Origin: Paenibacillus sp. FSL R5-0341
Lineage (GTDB): Bacteria; Bacillota; Bacilli; Paenibacillales; Paenibacillaceae
Direction: 5' to 3'
DNA: 64,000 nucleotides
Assembly: GCF_037975235.1 (NCBI RefSeq)
Contig: NZ_CP150241.1
Location: 3,162,001-3,226,000, forward strand
Shown one piece after another: positions 25,968 to 34,632 of the stretch. The notes under the pieces are model-generated. The model was given only the letters and a program-made list of their open reading frames with translations, was not told the origin of the DNA and searched no databases. Each line of letters begins with the position of its first letter. Position 1 is the first letter of the stretch. Position numbers and translations under genes: made by a program.

Positions 25968-26924
25968 TTGCAAGCTAAAATTACCAAGACAGCCGCCGCT
26001 CCTGCCGTCCATACCCGCCAGGTCGGCTGGTGGTCCCTATTGAAGCGGGATCTGTATCTCAGCAGGCATTATTATGTATTGATGGCACCGTTTATGCTGA
26101 TTTTTTTCTTGTTTACGGTCATTCCGGTCGGCATTTCACTCGGGCTCAGCTTTTTTCACTTCAATATGCTGGAGCTGCCGCGATTTGTCGGCTGGCAGAA
26201 CTATTCCCGGCTTTTTCTGAACGATGACGTATTTCTGATCGCGCTCAAAAACACACTGCTTTTTGCCGTAATAACAGGCCCTGTCAGTTATATAGCTTGC
26301 TTTTTGTTTGCGTGGATCATCAATGAGCTGTCTCCTAAAATTCGGGCGGTCATGACGCTGGTTTTCTATGCCCCATCCATATCGGGCAATGTTTTCTTCA
26401 TCTGGTTGATCATCTTCTCGGGTGACAGCTACGGGTATATGAATGGCTTCCTGATGCGCCTTGGCGTCGTACTGGAACCGATCCAATGGCTCGCAGACGA
26501 GAAGTATGTACTGGCAATCGTCATTATTGTACAGCTGTGGCTGAGCCTCGGAACCAGCTTCCTGGCCTTTATTGCAGGACTGCAAACCATTGATCGTTCT
26601 CTGGTTGAAGCAGGAACCGTAGACGGGATCAAAAACCGCTGGCAGGAGCTCTGGTACATCACCTTGCCTTCGATGAGACCGCAGCTGATGTTTGGTGCGG
26701 TAATGCAGATTACTGCTTCCTTCGCCGTAGCTGAGATCTCCATCGCACTGGCAGGTTTCCCGAGCGTAAACTATGCGGCACACACAGTTGTCACGCATCT
26801 GATGGATTTCGGAACCATTCGTTTCGAGATGGGGTATGCCTCGGCCATTGCAACGGTCCTGTTTGCCCTGATGCTGGGTACAAACGTTCTCACGCAAAAA
26901 ATGCTTAGAAAGATAGGTGAATGA
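25968..26924 (+). CDS. Sugar ABC transporter permease (MalF/UgpA type), first pair
   Basis: 318 residues with a TTG start and AAAGGGAGG seven bases upstream. Six membrane helices are visible, beginning at YVLMAPFMLIFFLFTVIPVG. The EAA coupling loop is EAGTVDGIKNRWQELWYITLP, with Gly-Thr where most members have Ala-xxx. It forms a membrane channel with the next gene product, and the operon has no ATPase gene. It ends in a 4-base ATGA overlap with the next permease, so the two are translationally coupled. It should work with the binding proteins encoded upstream. The sugar is unknown. Confidence 0.93.
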   Translation: MQAKITKTAAAPAVHTRQVGWWSLLKRDLYLSRHYYVLMAPFMLIFFLFTVIPVGISLGLSFFHFNMLELPRFVGWQNYSRLFLNDDVFLIALKNTLLFAVITGPVSYIACFLFAWIINELSPKIRAVMTLVFYAPSISGNVFFIWLIIFSGDSYGYMNGFLMRLGVVLEPIQWLADEKYVLAIVIIVQLWLSLGTSFLAFIAGLQTIDRSLVEAGTVDGIKNRWQELWYITLPSMRPQLMFGAVMQITASFAVAEISIALAGFPSVNYAAHTVVTHLMDFGTIRFEMGYASAIATVLFALMLGTNVLTQKMLRKIGE

Positions 26925-27802
26925 CGATGACCAGCAAAGTACGTGCCGTGTTTGGCATGCCAAAAAGGCTTAATCGGTCATTTACCGTCAGCCTGATGTT
27001 ATTTGCATTGCTGGGCGTGTTCGGCTCCTTTATGGTGCTTCCGCTCATCTATGCTTTCAACAATGCATTCAAGCCGCTGGATGAGCTGTTTATTTTCCCG
27101 CCGCGCTTCTGGGTGAACAATCCGACAACGGAGAATTTTGCCGATCTGATCAACCTCATGGGTAATTCGTGGGTACCGTTATCCCGCTATATTGCCAACA
27201 CATTGCTCATTACGATACTTGGCACAGCGGGGCATATCCTGCTTGCATCTGCAGCGGCTTATCCGCTGGCGAAATATCGTTTTCCGGGTTCCAAAGTGTT
27301 GTTCACCATTGTCATTCTGTCCCTGATGTTCTCGCCGCATGTTACGGCGATTCCCAACTACATGGTCATGTCCTGGCTTGGCTGGATTAACACTCATGCG
27401 TCCATTATTGTGCCATCACTTGCGTTCTCGCTGGGACTTTTCCTGATGAAACAGTTCATGGAGCAGATTCCTGATGCTTTGCTGGAGGCAGCCAAAATCG
27501 ACGGGGCCAATGAATACCGGATATTCTGGAGCATCGTGATGCCTAATGTAAAACCGGCATGGCTCACACTCATGATCCTGCAGTTTCCAGCTTTATGGGG
27601 AACGGATGGCGGGAGCTTCATTTACAGTGAAAATCTCAAAACGCTGCATTATGCGCTCAGTCAGATTGTGCAGGGAGGGATTGCAAGAGCCGGTGTAGGT
27701 GCGGCTGTTGCCTTGCTGCTGATGATTGTACCGATCACCCTGTTTATCATCTCTCAGAGCAGTGTTATGCAGACGATGGCCACTTCGGGCATGAAAGAAT
27801 AG
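26921..27802 (+). CDS. Sugar ABC transporter permease (MalG/UgpE type), first pair
   Basis: 293 residues. The ATG overlaps the stop of the upstream permease by 4 bases. Six membrane helices and the EAA loop EAAKIDGANEYRIFWSIVMPNVKP mark it as a MalG-type inner-membrane subunit, which with its partner forms the import channel and receives an ATPase at the EAA loop. It is followed 15 bases later by the NHL/TPR gene. No ATP-binding subunit occurs in the operon, as is usual for Bacillales sugar importers that share an MsmX-like ATPase encoded elsewhere (known for B. subtilis, inferred here). Confidence 0.93.
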   Translation: MTMTSKVRAVFGMPKRLNRSFTVSLMLFALLGVFGSFMVLPLIYAFNNAFKPLDELFIFPPRFWVNNPTTENFADLINLMGNSWVPLSRYIANTLLITILGTAGHILLASAAAYPLAKYRFPGSKVLFTIVILSLMFSPHVTAIPNYMVMSWLGWINTHASIIVPSLAFSLGLFLMKQFMEQIPDALLEAAKIDGANEYRIFWSIVMPNVKPAWLTLMILQFPALWGTDGGSFIYSENLKTLHYALSQIVQGGIARAGVGAAVALLLMIVPITLFIISQSSVMQTMATSGMKE

Positions 27803-27817
27803 AAAGGAGGCAGCGAG

Positions 27818-29281
27818 GTGCGGAGAAGCACATGGAAAAAACGTAAATCGATCATCATGGGCATGATCTGCCTCCTGTTGTTCGTTCAAGAGGCGCCCTA
27901 TGTGAGTGCAGACGGTAAAACGGATGCGTATCATTATTCATTCTGGGGTGACGCAGTTCCGGCACCGGCGGCATATGAGGCAACAACCATTATCACCGGC
28001 AAGAAGCTGAACACAACTCCGATGAAAGAGCCAAGTGACATGCATGTTACCGCCAATCAGCACGTCTTTGTGCTCGACTCGGGCAATGGCCGCATCATTG
28101 AGATGGATCGCAACTTCAAGCTGGTACGGACGATTGATTCATTTGAGCAGGAAGGCAAGGAAGATCATTTTAAGAATCCACAGGGATTGTACGTCACGGA
28201 AAAGGGCCATCTGCTGGTCGCTGATTCGGATAATCACCGGGTCGTGCATCTGGATGAACAGGGGAAGCTGGTCAAGATCGTGTCTGAACCAAAATCGGAT
28301 CTGTTAAAAGCAGACTTCCAGTTTAAACCGATGCGGATTGTTATGGACAAAGGGGAGCGTATCTACGTCATGGCCGAAGGCGTATTTGATGGATTCATGG
28401 AGTTCAGCGCCGATGGTACGTTCTCTTCCTTCATTGGAGCGAACAGAGTTCAGGTGGACCCGGTGGAGTATCTATGGAAACGGTTTGCAACACGGGAGCA
28501 GCGCAGTCAGATGGTGATGTTCACTCCAACGGAATTTACCAATCTGGATATGGATGAAGAGGGCTTTATCTACGCCACTAGCGGGGATCGCGGCAAAGAT
28601 CCGGTCAAGAAGCTGAATGCCCAGGGTACAGACATTTTGCGTAGAGAAGGCTATCAGACTCCGCAGGGTGATTTGCTGTATACCCAGGAAGCAGGGCCAT
28701 CCCGTCTGATTGATGTGGATGTGGGTGACAGTGACATGTATTCCGTACTGGATTCCAGCAAGGGCCGAATCTTCACCTACAATGGAGACGGATATCTGCT
28801 CCATATATATGGCGGCATCGGGAACCGGCTGGGCCAGTTTAATACACCTGTTGCCCTGGAACGTGCGGGAGACCGGATGTTAGTTCTGGATAAAGCGCTG
28901 GGAGAAATCACCGTCTTTCAAACAACGGAATACGGACGTACACTCCACGAAGCGGTGCGCAGCTACTATAACGGTGATGAAGATCAATCTTCGGTGCTGT
29001 TTGCCCAAGCTGCTGAAATGAACGCTAACTTGGAATACGCGTATGCGGGAATTGGCAAAGCATTGCTTCGTCAGAAGGAATATGCCGAGTCTGCGAAATA
29101 TTTCAAGCGCAGCATGGAGCCCAAAGGGTATTCCAAAGCTTTTCTTTTGTACCGCAAAGAGCTGATGCGTGAGCATTTTTCATGGATGATGTCCGGTATA
29201 TTCCTGGCTGTCGCTGCGATTGTCACCGTCATCATCGTTCGCAGGCAGAAAAGGAGGACTACGAATGCAGGCATCAAGTAA
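27818..29281 (+). CDS. Secreted NHL-repeat propeller with TPR-like helices and C-terminal membrane anchor
   Basis: 487 residues with a GTG start and AAAGGAGG seven bases upstream. An N-terminal signal peptide (IIMGMICLLLFVQ ... SADG) is followed by NHL-type beta-propeller blades of the form DSGNGRIIEMDRNFKLVRTI and ADSDNHRVVHLDEQGKLVKI, to about residue 370. Then comes a TPR-like pair (NLEYAYAGIGKALLRQKEYAESAKYF). One membrane helix near residues 455-475 (WMMSGIFLAVAAIVTVIIV) ends in a basic tail, so most of the protein is outside the cell and anchored. NHL propellers usually bind proteins or ligands, and this one has no catalytic motif I can see. Position between two permease pairs suggests an accessory role in the same import system. 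Confidence 0.82.
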   Translation: MRRSTWKKRKSIIMGMICLLLFVQEAPYVSADGKTDAYHYSFWGDAVPAPAAYEATTIITGKKLNTTPMKEPSDMHVTANQHVFVLDSGNGRIIEMDRNFKLVRTIDSFEQEGKEDHFKNPQGLYVTEKGHLLVADSDNHRVVHLDEQGKLVKIVSEPKSDLLKADFQFKPMRIVMDKGERIYVMAEGVFDGFMEFSADGTFSSFIGANRVQVDPVEYLWKRFATREQRSQMVMFTPTEFTNLDMDEEGFIYATSGDRGKDPVKKLNAQGTDILRREGYQTPQGDLLYTQEAGPSRLIDVDVGDSDMYSVLDSSKGRIFTYNGDGYLLHIYGGIGNRLGQFNTPVALERAGDRMLVLDKALGEITVFQTTEYGRTLHEAVRSYYNGDEDQSSVLFAQAAEMNANLEYAYAGIGKALLRQKEYAESAKYFKRSMEPKGYSKAFLLYRKELMREHFSWMMSGIFLAVAAIVTVIIVRRQKRRTTNAGIK

Positions 29282-29900
29282 GGAACTATACCAGTACCCG
29301 CTGCACCTGATATTTCATCCGTTTGACGGATACTGGGAATTGAAATATGAACGGAACCAGAGAAACTCACTGCTGATTGCTTTCATGATCCTGGTGCTTC
29401 TGGTCATCACCAAAATTTTGCATGCCCAATACAGCGGTTTTCTCATTAATCTCAGTAATCCAAAGTACCTGAACAGTTTGCTCGAAATGTTATATGTCAT
29501 TATACCGGTACTGTTTTGGTGTGTGGCTAACTGGTCGTTAACCACATTGATGGACGGGGAAGGCAAGTTCTCCGAAATTTTCATGTCAACGTGTTTTGCA
29601 CTGGTACCGTTGTTCCTCATTCATTTTCCATGGATCTGGCTGAGTCTTGTGATCTCTGCGCAGGAAACTGCCTTTTATTATTTCTCCAATGCACTCGCCG
29701 TTGCGTGGACGGTATATCTGTTATTTGTGGGGAACATGACGGTTCATCAGTATACACCAGCCAAAACGGTGCTCACGATGCTGCTGACACTTGTAGCGAT
29801 GGCGTTTATGGCATTTCTGTGCCTGTTATTCTTCAGTCTTGTACAGCAGATTGTATCGTTTGTCGTAACCATCTATCAGGAATTAGTACTTCGGGGCTAA
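29265..29900 (+). CDS. Yip1-like multi-pass membrane protein
   Basis: 211 residues from the ATG at 29265, with AAGGAGG seven bases upstream and a 17-base overlap with the NHL gene. There are five or so hydrophobic helices (SLLIAFMILVLLVITKI, LLEMLYVIIPVLFWCVANW, CFALVPLFLIHFPWIWLSLVI, FSNALAVAWTVYLLFV, LLTLVAMAFMAFLCLLFF). The motif W(S/T)LTTLMDGEG with a Lys-Phe downstream is typical of bacterial YIP1-domain proteins, whose role is not known. It lies between the NHL protein and the DUF5696-like lipoprotein, and the overlapping starts show the three are made together. Confidence 0.78.
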   Translation: MQASSKELYQYPLHLIFHPFDGYWELKYERNQRNSLLIAFMILVLLVITKILHAQYSGFLINLSNPKYLNSLLEMLYVIIPVLFWCVANWSLTTLMDGEGKFSEIFMSTCFALVPLFLIHFPWIWLSLVISAQETAFYYFSNALAVAWTVYLLFVGNMTVHQYTPAKTVLTMLLTLVAMAFMAFLCLLFFSLVQQIVSFVVTIYQELVLRG

Positions 29901-29917
29901 GGGAGGAGGAATTTGTT

Positions 29918-32494
29918 ATGAAATATGCCGTAGCCAAAAAAATAACAGGAATGCTGCTCGCGAGCAGTCTGCTTCTTGGTGGTTGTCAATTCTCGCCAAC
30001 ACCGCTCGCTCACGAGACAGTGACTGCTGCAGATCAGACGGACTTTCCTTCCCTGCCTCCCGGAGAGAAACTGAAATCATCGTTCAGCGATGTCCGCCTT
30101 CCCGGCATGGTAGGCATTGCGCAGAATGCTGCGCTGCAGTTGTTCATTAACGAAGAGACTGCCGAGATTGCAGTGATTCACACGCAGAGCGGCCAGATCT
30201 GGCGCAGCAATCCTGCAGATCGTGAGCAGGATGGGGTTGCAGCCGGGATAAACAAAGACCTTTTGTCATCACAAACAAAGCTCAGCTTCTTCAACAGCCT
30301 CGGACAGAGCAGCACCGTGAATTCCTTCACGGATAGTGTTGCACACAAGCAGATAAGCTACGAGGTGCTGCCAAGCGGCGTGCGGGTCCGCTACCAGTTT
30401 GGAAGCACTGAGCGATCTATAGAAGACTTGCCGATGAAGATCAGCAAGGAGCGATTTGAACAAAAGCTGCTTGCACAGCTAGACAAAGCCGGGCAACGGG
30501 CCTTGAAGGTCGGCTATGCGGAAGACAAGGATGAAGGCGCTTACGTCCGGATTGATAAGGCGATGCAAGGATTACAGTTGTCCCGGGCCTTGAAGGCTTT
30601 TGACACAGCGGGTTACACACCAGAGGATCTGGTTCAGGATCATGCTGAGTTCGGCATTGAAGAGGAACGAAGTGGACCACGGCTGTTTATGCTTACGATG
30701 GAATATGAGCTGGATGGAGAGGATCTGCTTGTACGTGTTCCGTCCTCGGGCATTCATTTTCCGGAGGAATATCCGATCAACAGCATATCTGTAATGGAAT
30801 ATTTCGGGGCCGGGGGTTCAGATGAAGAGGGCTCCATACTGGTGCCGGACGGTTCGGGAGCGCTGATCCATTTTAACAATGGCAAGCTGCAGTATCCTGC
30901 CTATCAACAAGACATATACGGACCGGATATGACCATGAAACTGCGCGAAGCAAGTTCGAATGAAGCCAGAGCCAGGTTGCCGGTATTTGGACTGATTCGG
31001 AAAGAGGGAGCTTTCCTGGGCATTATTGAAGAAGGGGATGCCGTTGCCGTTGTGAATGCCGATATCAGCGGCAAACTGAACAGTTACAACAACGTATATC
31101 CAAGCTTCTATGTGGTTAACAAGAGCGATGTGACGCTTCAGGCAAGTGATATGGTTCGTACACTTCCGAAATTCCAGAAGAAACCGACCGCGTCCGACTT
31201 CGTCGTTCGATATGCTTTTGTGGGGGCGGATAAGGCCTCGTACTCAGGGCTTGCATCTCTCTATCGGGATTATCTGGTGCAAAACGGCGGACTTCCCGAG
31301 CTGAATGCCAGCAAGGAGCAGAGTAACGTTCCCTTTTATCTGCAACTGTTCGGTGGCATGACAACAAGGCAGCATATGCTTGGCATACCGTATGATTCAA
31401 CGGAGGCTTTGACCACGTTTGATGAAGCCAAAAACATTCTCTCCGCCTTGACGGAGAAGAAGGTATCCAATATTCAGGTGCGCTATGCGGGATGGCTTAA
31501 CGGCGGACTTCATCATCGACTGCCGGATTCCATCCAAGTAGATGGCGCGGTAGGCGGGAAAAAGGGATTGCGGGATTTCAGCGCATACACACAAGAAGCG
31601 GGTATCGGCTTCTATCCCGACATCACTCTGCTGAATGTGCAATCCAAAAAAGGGTTTAAACCGTCCAAAGAAGCTTCACGCACATTAACTCAGGAACCGG
31701 CGGTCTTATATCCGATGAACCAGGCCATCCAGCGGCGGGACCGGGATCGATCACCATCCTATGTGCTTTCGCCCAACATGCTGGAGGACGTGACAGCAGA
31801 CATGTTAGATGAGCTGAGGTCCCTTCAAAAGGACGGACTGTCGCTAAGCCTGAATGATCTGGCAGCTCAGTTAAACAGCGATATGAATCCGAAAAAGCTG
31901 GTGGACCGAACACAAGCGCTCGGCTCCGTGAAGAAGGCACTTGAACAGATCGGGCAGCAGGCTGGCTCGCTTGTTGCTGAAGGCGGGAATGCTTATGCTC
32001 TGCCGTATGTAACAGGTCTGACAGATGCGCCGATGACCAGCAGTCGTTTCAAGCTGGAGGATGAAGAGATTCCGTTCTATCAGCTCGTTGTACACGGCAG
32101 CATCGGTTATACGGGGACGCCATACAATCTCTCCACATATACCAATGCAAGGCAATATGTGCTGAAGCTGATTGAATATGGAGCCAGTCCTTACTTTGCA
32201 TGGTTCAATGCGCCAAACCATGTTGTGAAAGAAACGGATTATGATGATCTCTACGCGGCGAATTATGAACAGTGGATTGACCTGGCTGCCGAGATCTACA
32301 ACGAGGTGAACCAGGTGAACCAACCGTTTGCCGGACGTTCCATGATATCTCATGAATCCCTGGAGGAGGGCGTCTTCCGGACAACATATGAAGGTGGCGG
32401 GTTCGTAATCGTCAATTATAACGACTTCCCTGTAGAAGTTGACAACGATACAGTGGAAGCCCAAAGCTATGTGACTGGTGGTGAGCAGCTCTGA
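29918..32494 (+). CDS. DUF5696-like large lipoprotein, possible glycosidase-like barrel
   Basis: 858 residues from the ATG at 29918, with GGGAGGAGG eight bases upstream. A lipobox (LLLGGC, C23) anchors it outside. The first ~400 residues are beta-rich (GIAQNAALQLFINEE ... VPDGSGALIHFNNGK). About 470-800 looks like an (alpha/beta) barrel: PFYLQLFGGMTTRQHMLGIP, NIQVRYAGWLNGGLHHRLP, GIGFYPDITLL, SLVAEGGNAYALPYV. I associate it with the DUF5696 family found in Paenibacillus sugar loci, but could not verify this. The barrel resembles glycoside-hydrolase clans, yet I cannot name catalytic residues. The gene is followed by permease pair two, whose first gene overlaps the stop. Confidence 0.78.
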   Translation: MKYAVAKKITGMLLASSLLLGGCQFSPTPLAHETVTAADQTDFPSLPPGEKLKSSFSDVRLPGMVGIAQNAALQLFINEETAEIAVIHTQSGQIWRSNPADREQDGVAAGINKDLLSSQTKLSFFNSLGQSSTVNSFTDSVAHKQISYEVLPSGVRVRYQFGSTERSIEDLPMKISKERFEQKLLAQLDKAGQRALKVGYAEDKDEGAYVRIDKAMQGLQLSRALKAFDTAGYTPEDLVQDHAEFGIEEERSGPRLFMLTMEYELDGEDLLVRVPSSGIHFPEEYPINSISVMEYFGAGGSDEEGSILVPDGSGALIHFNNGKLQYPAYQQDIYGPDMTMKLREASSNEARARLPVFGLIRKEGAFLGIIEEGDAVAVVNADISGKLNSYNNVYPSFYVVNKSDVTLQASDMVRTLPKFQKKPTASDFVVRYAFVGADKASYSGLASLYRDYLVQNGGLPELNASKEQSNVPFYLQLFGGMTTRQHMLGIPYDSTEALTTFDEAKNILSALTEKKVSNIQVRYAGWLNGGLHHRLPDSIQVDGAVGGKKGLRDFSAYTQEAGIGFYPDITLLNVQSKKGFKPSKEASRTLTQEPAVLYPMNQAIQRRDRDRSPSYVLSPNMLEDVTADMLDELRSLQKDGLSLSLNDLAAQLNSDMNPKKLVDRTQALGSVKKALEQIGQQAGSLVAEGGNAYALPYVTGLTDAPMTSSRFKLEDEEIPFYQLVVHGSIGYTGTPYNLSTYTNARQYVLKLIEYGASPYFAWFNAPNHVVKETDYDDLYAANYEQWIDLAAEIYNEVNQVNQPFAGRSMISHESLEEGVFRTTYEGGGFVIVNYNDFPVEVDNDTVEAQSYVTGGEQL

Positions 32495-33393
32495 AGACGC
32501 TCCTGAAATGGAAATGGGGAAGTCGTACGTATGCTCAGCAGAAAGCCATGTGGGGCGTAATCTACGTGCTTCCCTGGCTCATTGGTTTTGTGTTGTTTTT
32601 CTTCATCCCGCTGTTAGCCTCTCTGCGATACAGCATGAGTACAATTCAGGCTAACGCGGAAGGCATAGCCATTCAGTTCAACGGTGTTGCCAATTACATT
32701 CAGGCGCTGACCGTCAATACAAGCTTTAACCGTGCGTTAATTGAGGCGATCACAGACGTACTCATCAACGTACCACTTATCGTTATATTCAGTCTGTTCC
32801 TTGCCGTCATCCTGAATCAGAAGTTCAGGGGCCGGGCTGTAGCGCGGTCGATCTTTTTCCTGCCCGTTATTCTCGCATCGGGAGTAATTATGACGCTGGA
32901 GAGCACCAGCCTGATTGAAGCGGTTAATCAGAGCAGCACCGGTGGAAGTGCACTCGGGACATTTGAACTCGAAAATCTGATGGTTAACGCCGGAGTGAGC
33001 GATTGGATCGTCACGTATCTGAGCAGCGCCGTAGATCGGATCTATCAGATCGTCAGTCAATCCGGTGTACAGATTTTGATCTTTTTGGCAGGAATCCAGA
33101 CGATTTCCCCTCAATTGTATGAGGCTTCGAAGATGGAAGGGGCGACGGGTTATGAAGCCTTTTGGAAAATTACGTTCCCAATGGTCAGCCCGCTTATTTT
33201 TGTCAATGCGATCTATACGATCATTGATTCGTTTGCCAATAACGCCATGACAGAACTGATCCGGGATACCGGATTCGTCAAATTTGATTTTGGATTAAGT
33301 TCTGCCATGGCATGGGTCTACTTTCTGGCCATTGCCATCATTCTGGTTATCGTAAACATCATTTTCTCGAAGCGAGTCTTCTATCAAGATTAG
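32491..33393 (+). CDS. Sugar ABC transporter permease (MalF/UgpA type), second pair; probable CTG start
   Basis: About 300 residues from a proposed CTG start at 32491, whose first two bases overlap the upstream TGA in a 4-base CTGA. A GGTGGTGAG lies five bases upstream. The N-terminus would read LKTLLKWKWGSRTYAQQKAM, a normal basic cytoplasmic leader for this family. The first ATG (32548) lies directly before TM1 and has no ribosome site. Six membrane helices start at YVLPWLIGFVLFFFIP, and the EAA loop is EASKMEGATGYEAFWKITFP. It pairs with the permease following. This is a second, distinct transporter pair in the same operon, suggesting two substrates or a double pathway. Confidence 0.88.
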   Translation: MKTLLKWKWGSRTYAQQKAMWGVIYVLPWLIGFVLFFFIPLLASLRYSMSTIQANAEGIAIQFNGVANYIQALTVNTSFNRALIEAITDVLINVPLIVIFSLFLAVILNQKFRGRAVARSIFFLPVILASGVIMTLESTSLIEAVNQSSTGGSALGTFELENLMVNAGVSDWIVTYLSSAVDRIYQIVSQSGVQILIFLAGIQTISPQLYEASKMEGATGYEAFWKITFPMVSPLIFVNAIYTIIDSFANNAMTELIRDTGFVKFDFGLSSAMAWVYFLAIAIILVIVNIIFSKRVFYQD

Positions 33394-33410
33394 AAAGGAG
33401 GGTGTCCCAC

Positions 33411-34358
33411 GTGACAACATCACGATTATTATCGCTGGAGCATTGGAAAGGCTGGCTGTGGGCCATGATCCGATTCGTTCTGATTACCGGGCTTTCCTTC
33501 GTTATCCTGTTTCCCATATTTCAGAAGGTTTCCACATCCATCAAAGCTAAAGGTGATCTGTATTCAGCAGTGGTGGTGTGGATTCCACAGAACTTCTCCA
33601 TCGACAATTTCAAAGAGGCGATACGCGTAATGGATTACTGGGCAACGCTGTTTAATACGTTTGCCCTGTCTGCAACGACTACACTGCTGACTACAGCATC
33701 CTGTGCACTTGCAGGATACGGATTCGCCAGACTGAAATTTAGGGGAAGCAACTGGCTGTTTGCTGGTGTAATTCTGACGATTCTTGTACCGCCAACGACC
33801 ATTCTCATTCCGGTATACCTGAATCTGAAAAGCTTTGACCTGATGGGGCTTATGACGCTTATAACCGGCAAACCTGTTAATTTGCTTAATACCTATTGGC
33901 CGTTTATTCTGACAGCGATTACGGCCAATTCACTTAAAGCCGGCTTGTACATCTTTATCTTCCGGCAATTCTTCAGAGGTATTCCGAAGGAAGTGGAGGA
34001 GGCGGCCTATGTAGACGGCGCGGGCATCGGACGAACATTTTCAAGAATCATGCTGCCTAATGCCATTCCGTCCATGGTAACAGTCATGCTGTTTTCCTTC
34101 GTATGGCAGTGGAACGACAGCTTTTATACGACAACTTATCTGACTTCAAGTAAAGTCATGTCAACCCAGTTATCGTCCCTTCCGTATAATCTGGCCCAGC
34201 AGGTTACTGACGGTGCAGCTTCCCAGGCCGATCCATTCTATCTGAGCATGATCCAGGATACAGGAATTCTTCTTGCCATTCTGCCTTTGATCGTCATCTA
34301 TTTGTTTGTGCAACGATATTTCGTAGAGAGTGTAGAGCGTACGGGAATCGTCGGTTAA
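33411..34358 (+). CDS. Sugar ABC transporter permease (MalG/UgpE type), second pair
   Basis: 315 residues with a GTG start and AAAGGAGGG seven bases upstream, 17 bases after the MalF-type partner. It has six membrane helices and the EAA loop EEAAYVDGAGIGRTFSRIMLP, followed by the usual WQWNDSFYTTTYL. It forms the second channel of the operon. The long-open frame from 33312 is ignored because MalF-type sequence occupies that stretch. A 48-residue small ORF with a perfect Shine-Dalgarno and then the GH5 gene follow. Confidence 0.93.
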   Translation: MTTSRLLSLEHWKGWLWAMIRFVLITGLSFVILFPIFQKVSTSIKAKGDLYSAVVVWIPQNFSIDNFKEAIRVMDYWATLFNTFALSATTTLLTTASCALAGYGFARLKFRGSNWLFAGVILTILVPPTTILIPVYLNLKSFDLMGLMTLITGKPVNLLNTYWPFILTAITANSLKAGLYIFIFRQFFRGIPKEVEEAAYVDGAGIGRTFSRIMLPNAIPSMVTVMLFSFVWQWNDSFYTTTYLTSSKVMSTQLSSLPYNLAQQVTDGAASQADPFYLSMIQDTGILLAILPLIVIYLFVQRYFVESVERTGIVG

Positions 34359-34416
34359 GTTAAGTTCTCCTGTTCACTCGAAGTGGTTCAGACATGGAAG
34401 AGGGAGGAGGAACTTC

Positions 34417-34563
34417 ATGCAATATTCCATCTGTGAAAAGGGGGCATGCAACAATCTCATGAACGTCTGCTTACACCAGAACCGCGATCCTTCCCTACGC
34501 AGAATCCCCCTGCTGGTGTGGAACGGATTGCGGGAGCGGGCACCGACTGAGCGATATGTTTGA
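34417..34563 (+). CDS. Possible small protein, 48 residues, cysteine-containing
   Basis: Starts MQYSICEKGACNNLMNVC and has three Cys. A near-ideal ribosome site (AGGGAGGAGG, six bases before ATG 34417) is the main support. It lies between the last permease and the GH5 gene. No signal peptide or family is recognised, and it may be a leader peptide, a true small protein or a chance ORF. Nothing else was seen in 34359-34632. Confidence 0.3.
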   Translation: MQYSICEKGACNNLMNVCLHQNRDPSLRRIPLLVWNGLRERAPTERYV

Positions 34564-34632
34564 TCAGAGATACTCTGACGGAGCTTACCTCGCAATATGG
34601 CAAGGCAATATATCAGATCAGGAGGAATTAAA

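Noticed and set aside
26136-26963. Long minus-strand ORF opposite the first MalF-type permease
   Set aside because: The plus-strand permease has clear helices and EAA loop. The antisense frame has no family features and no ribosome site.
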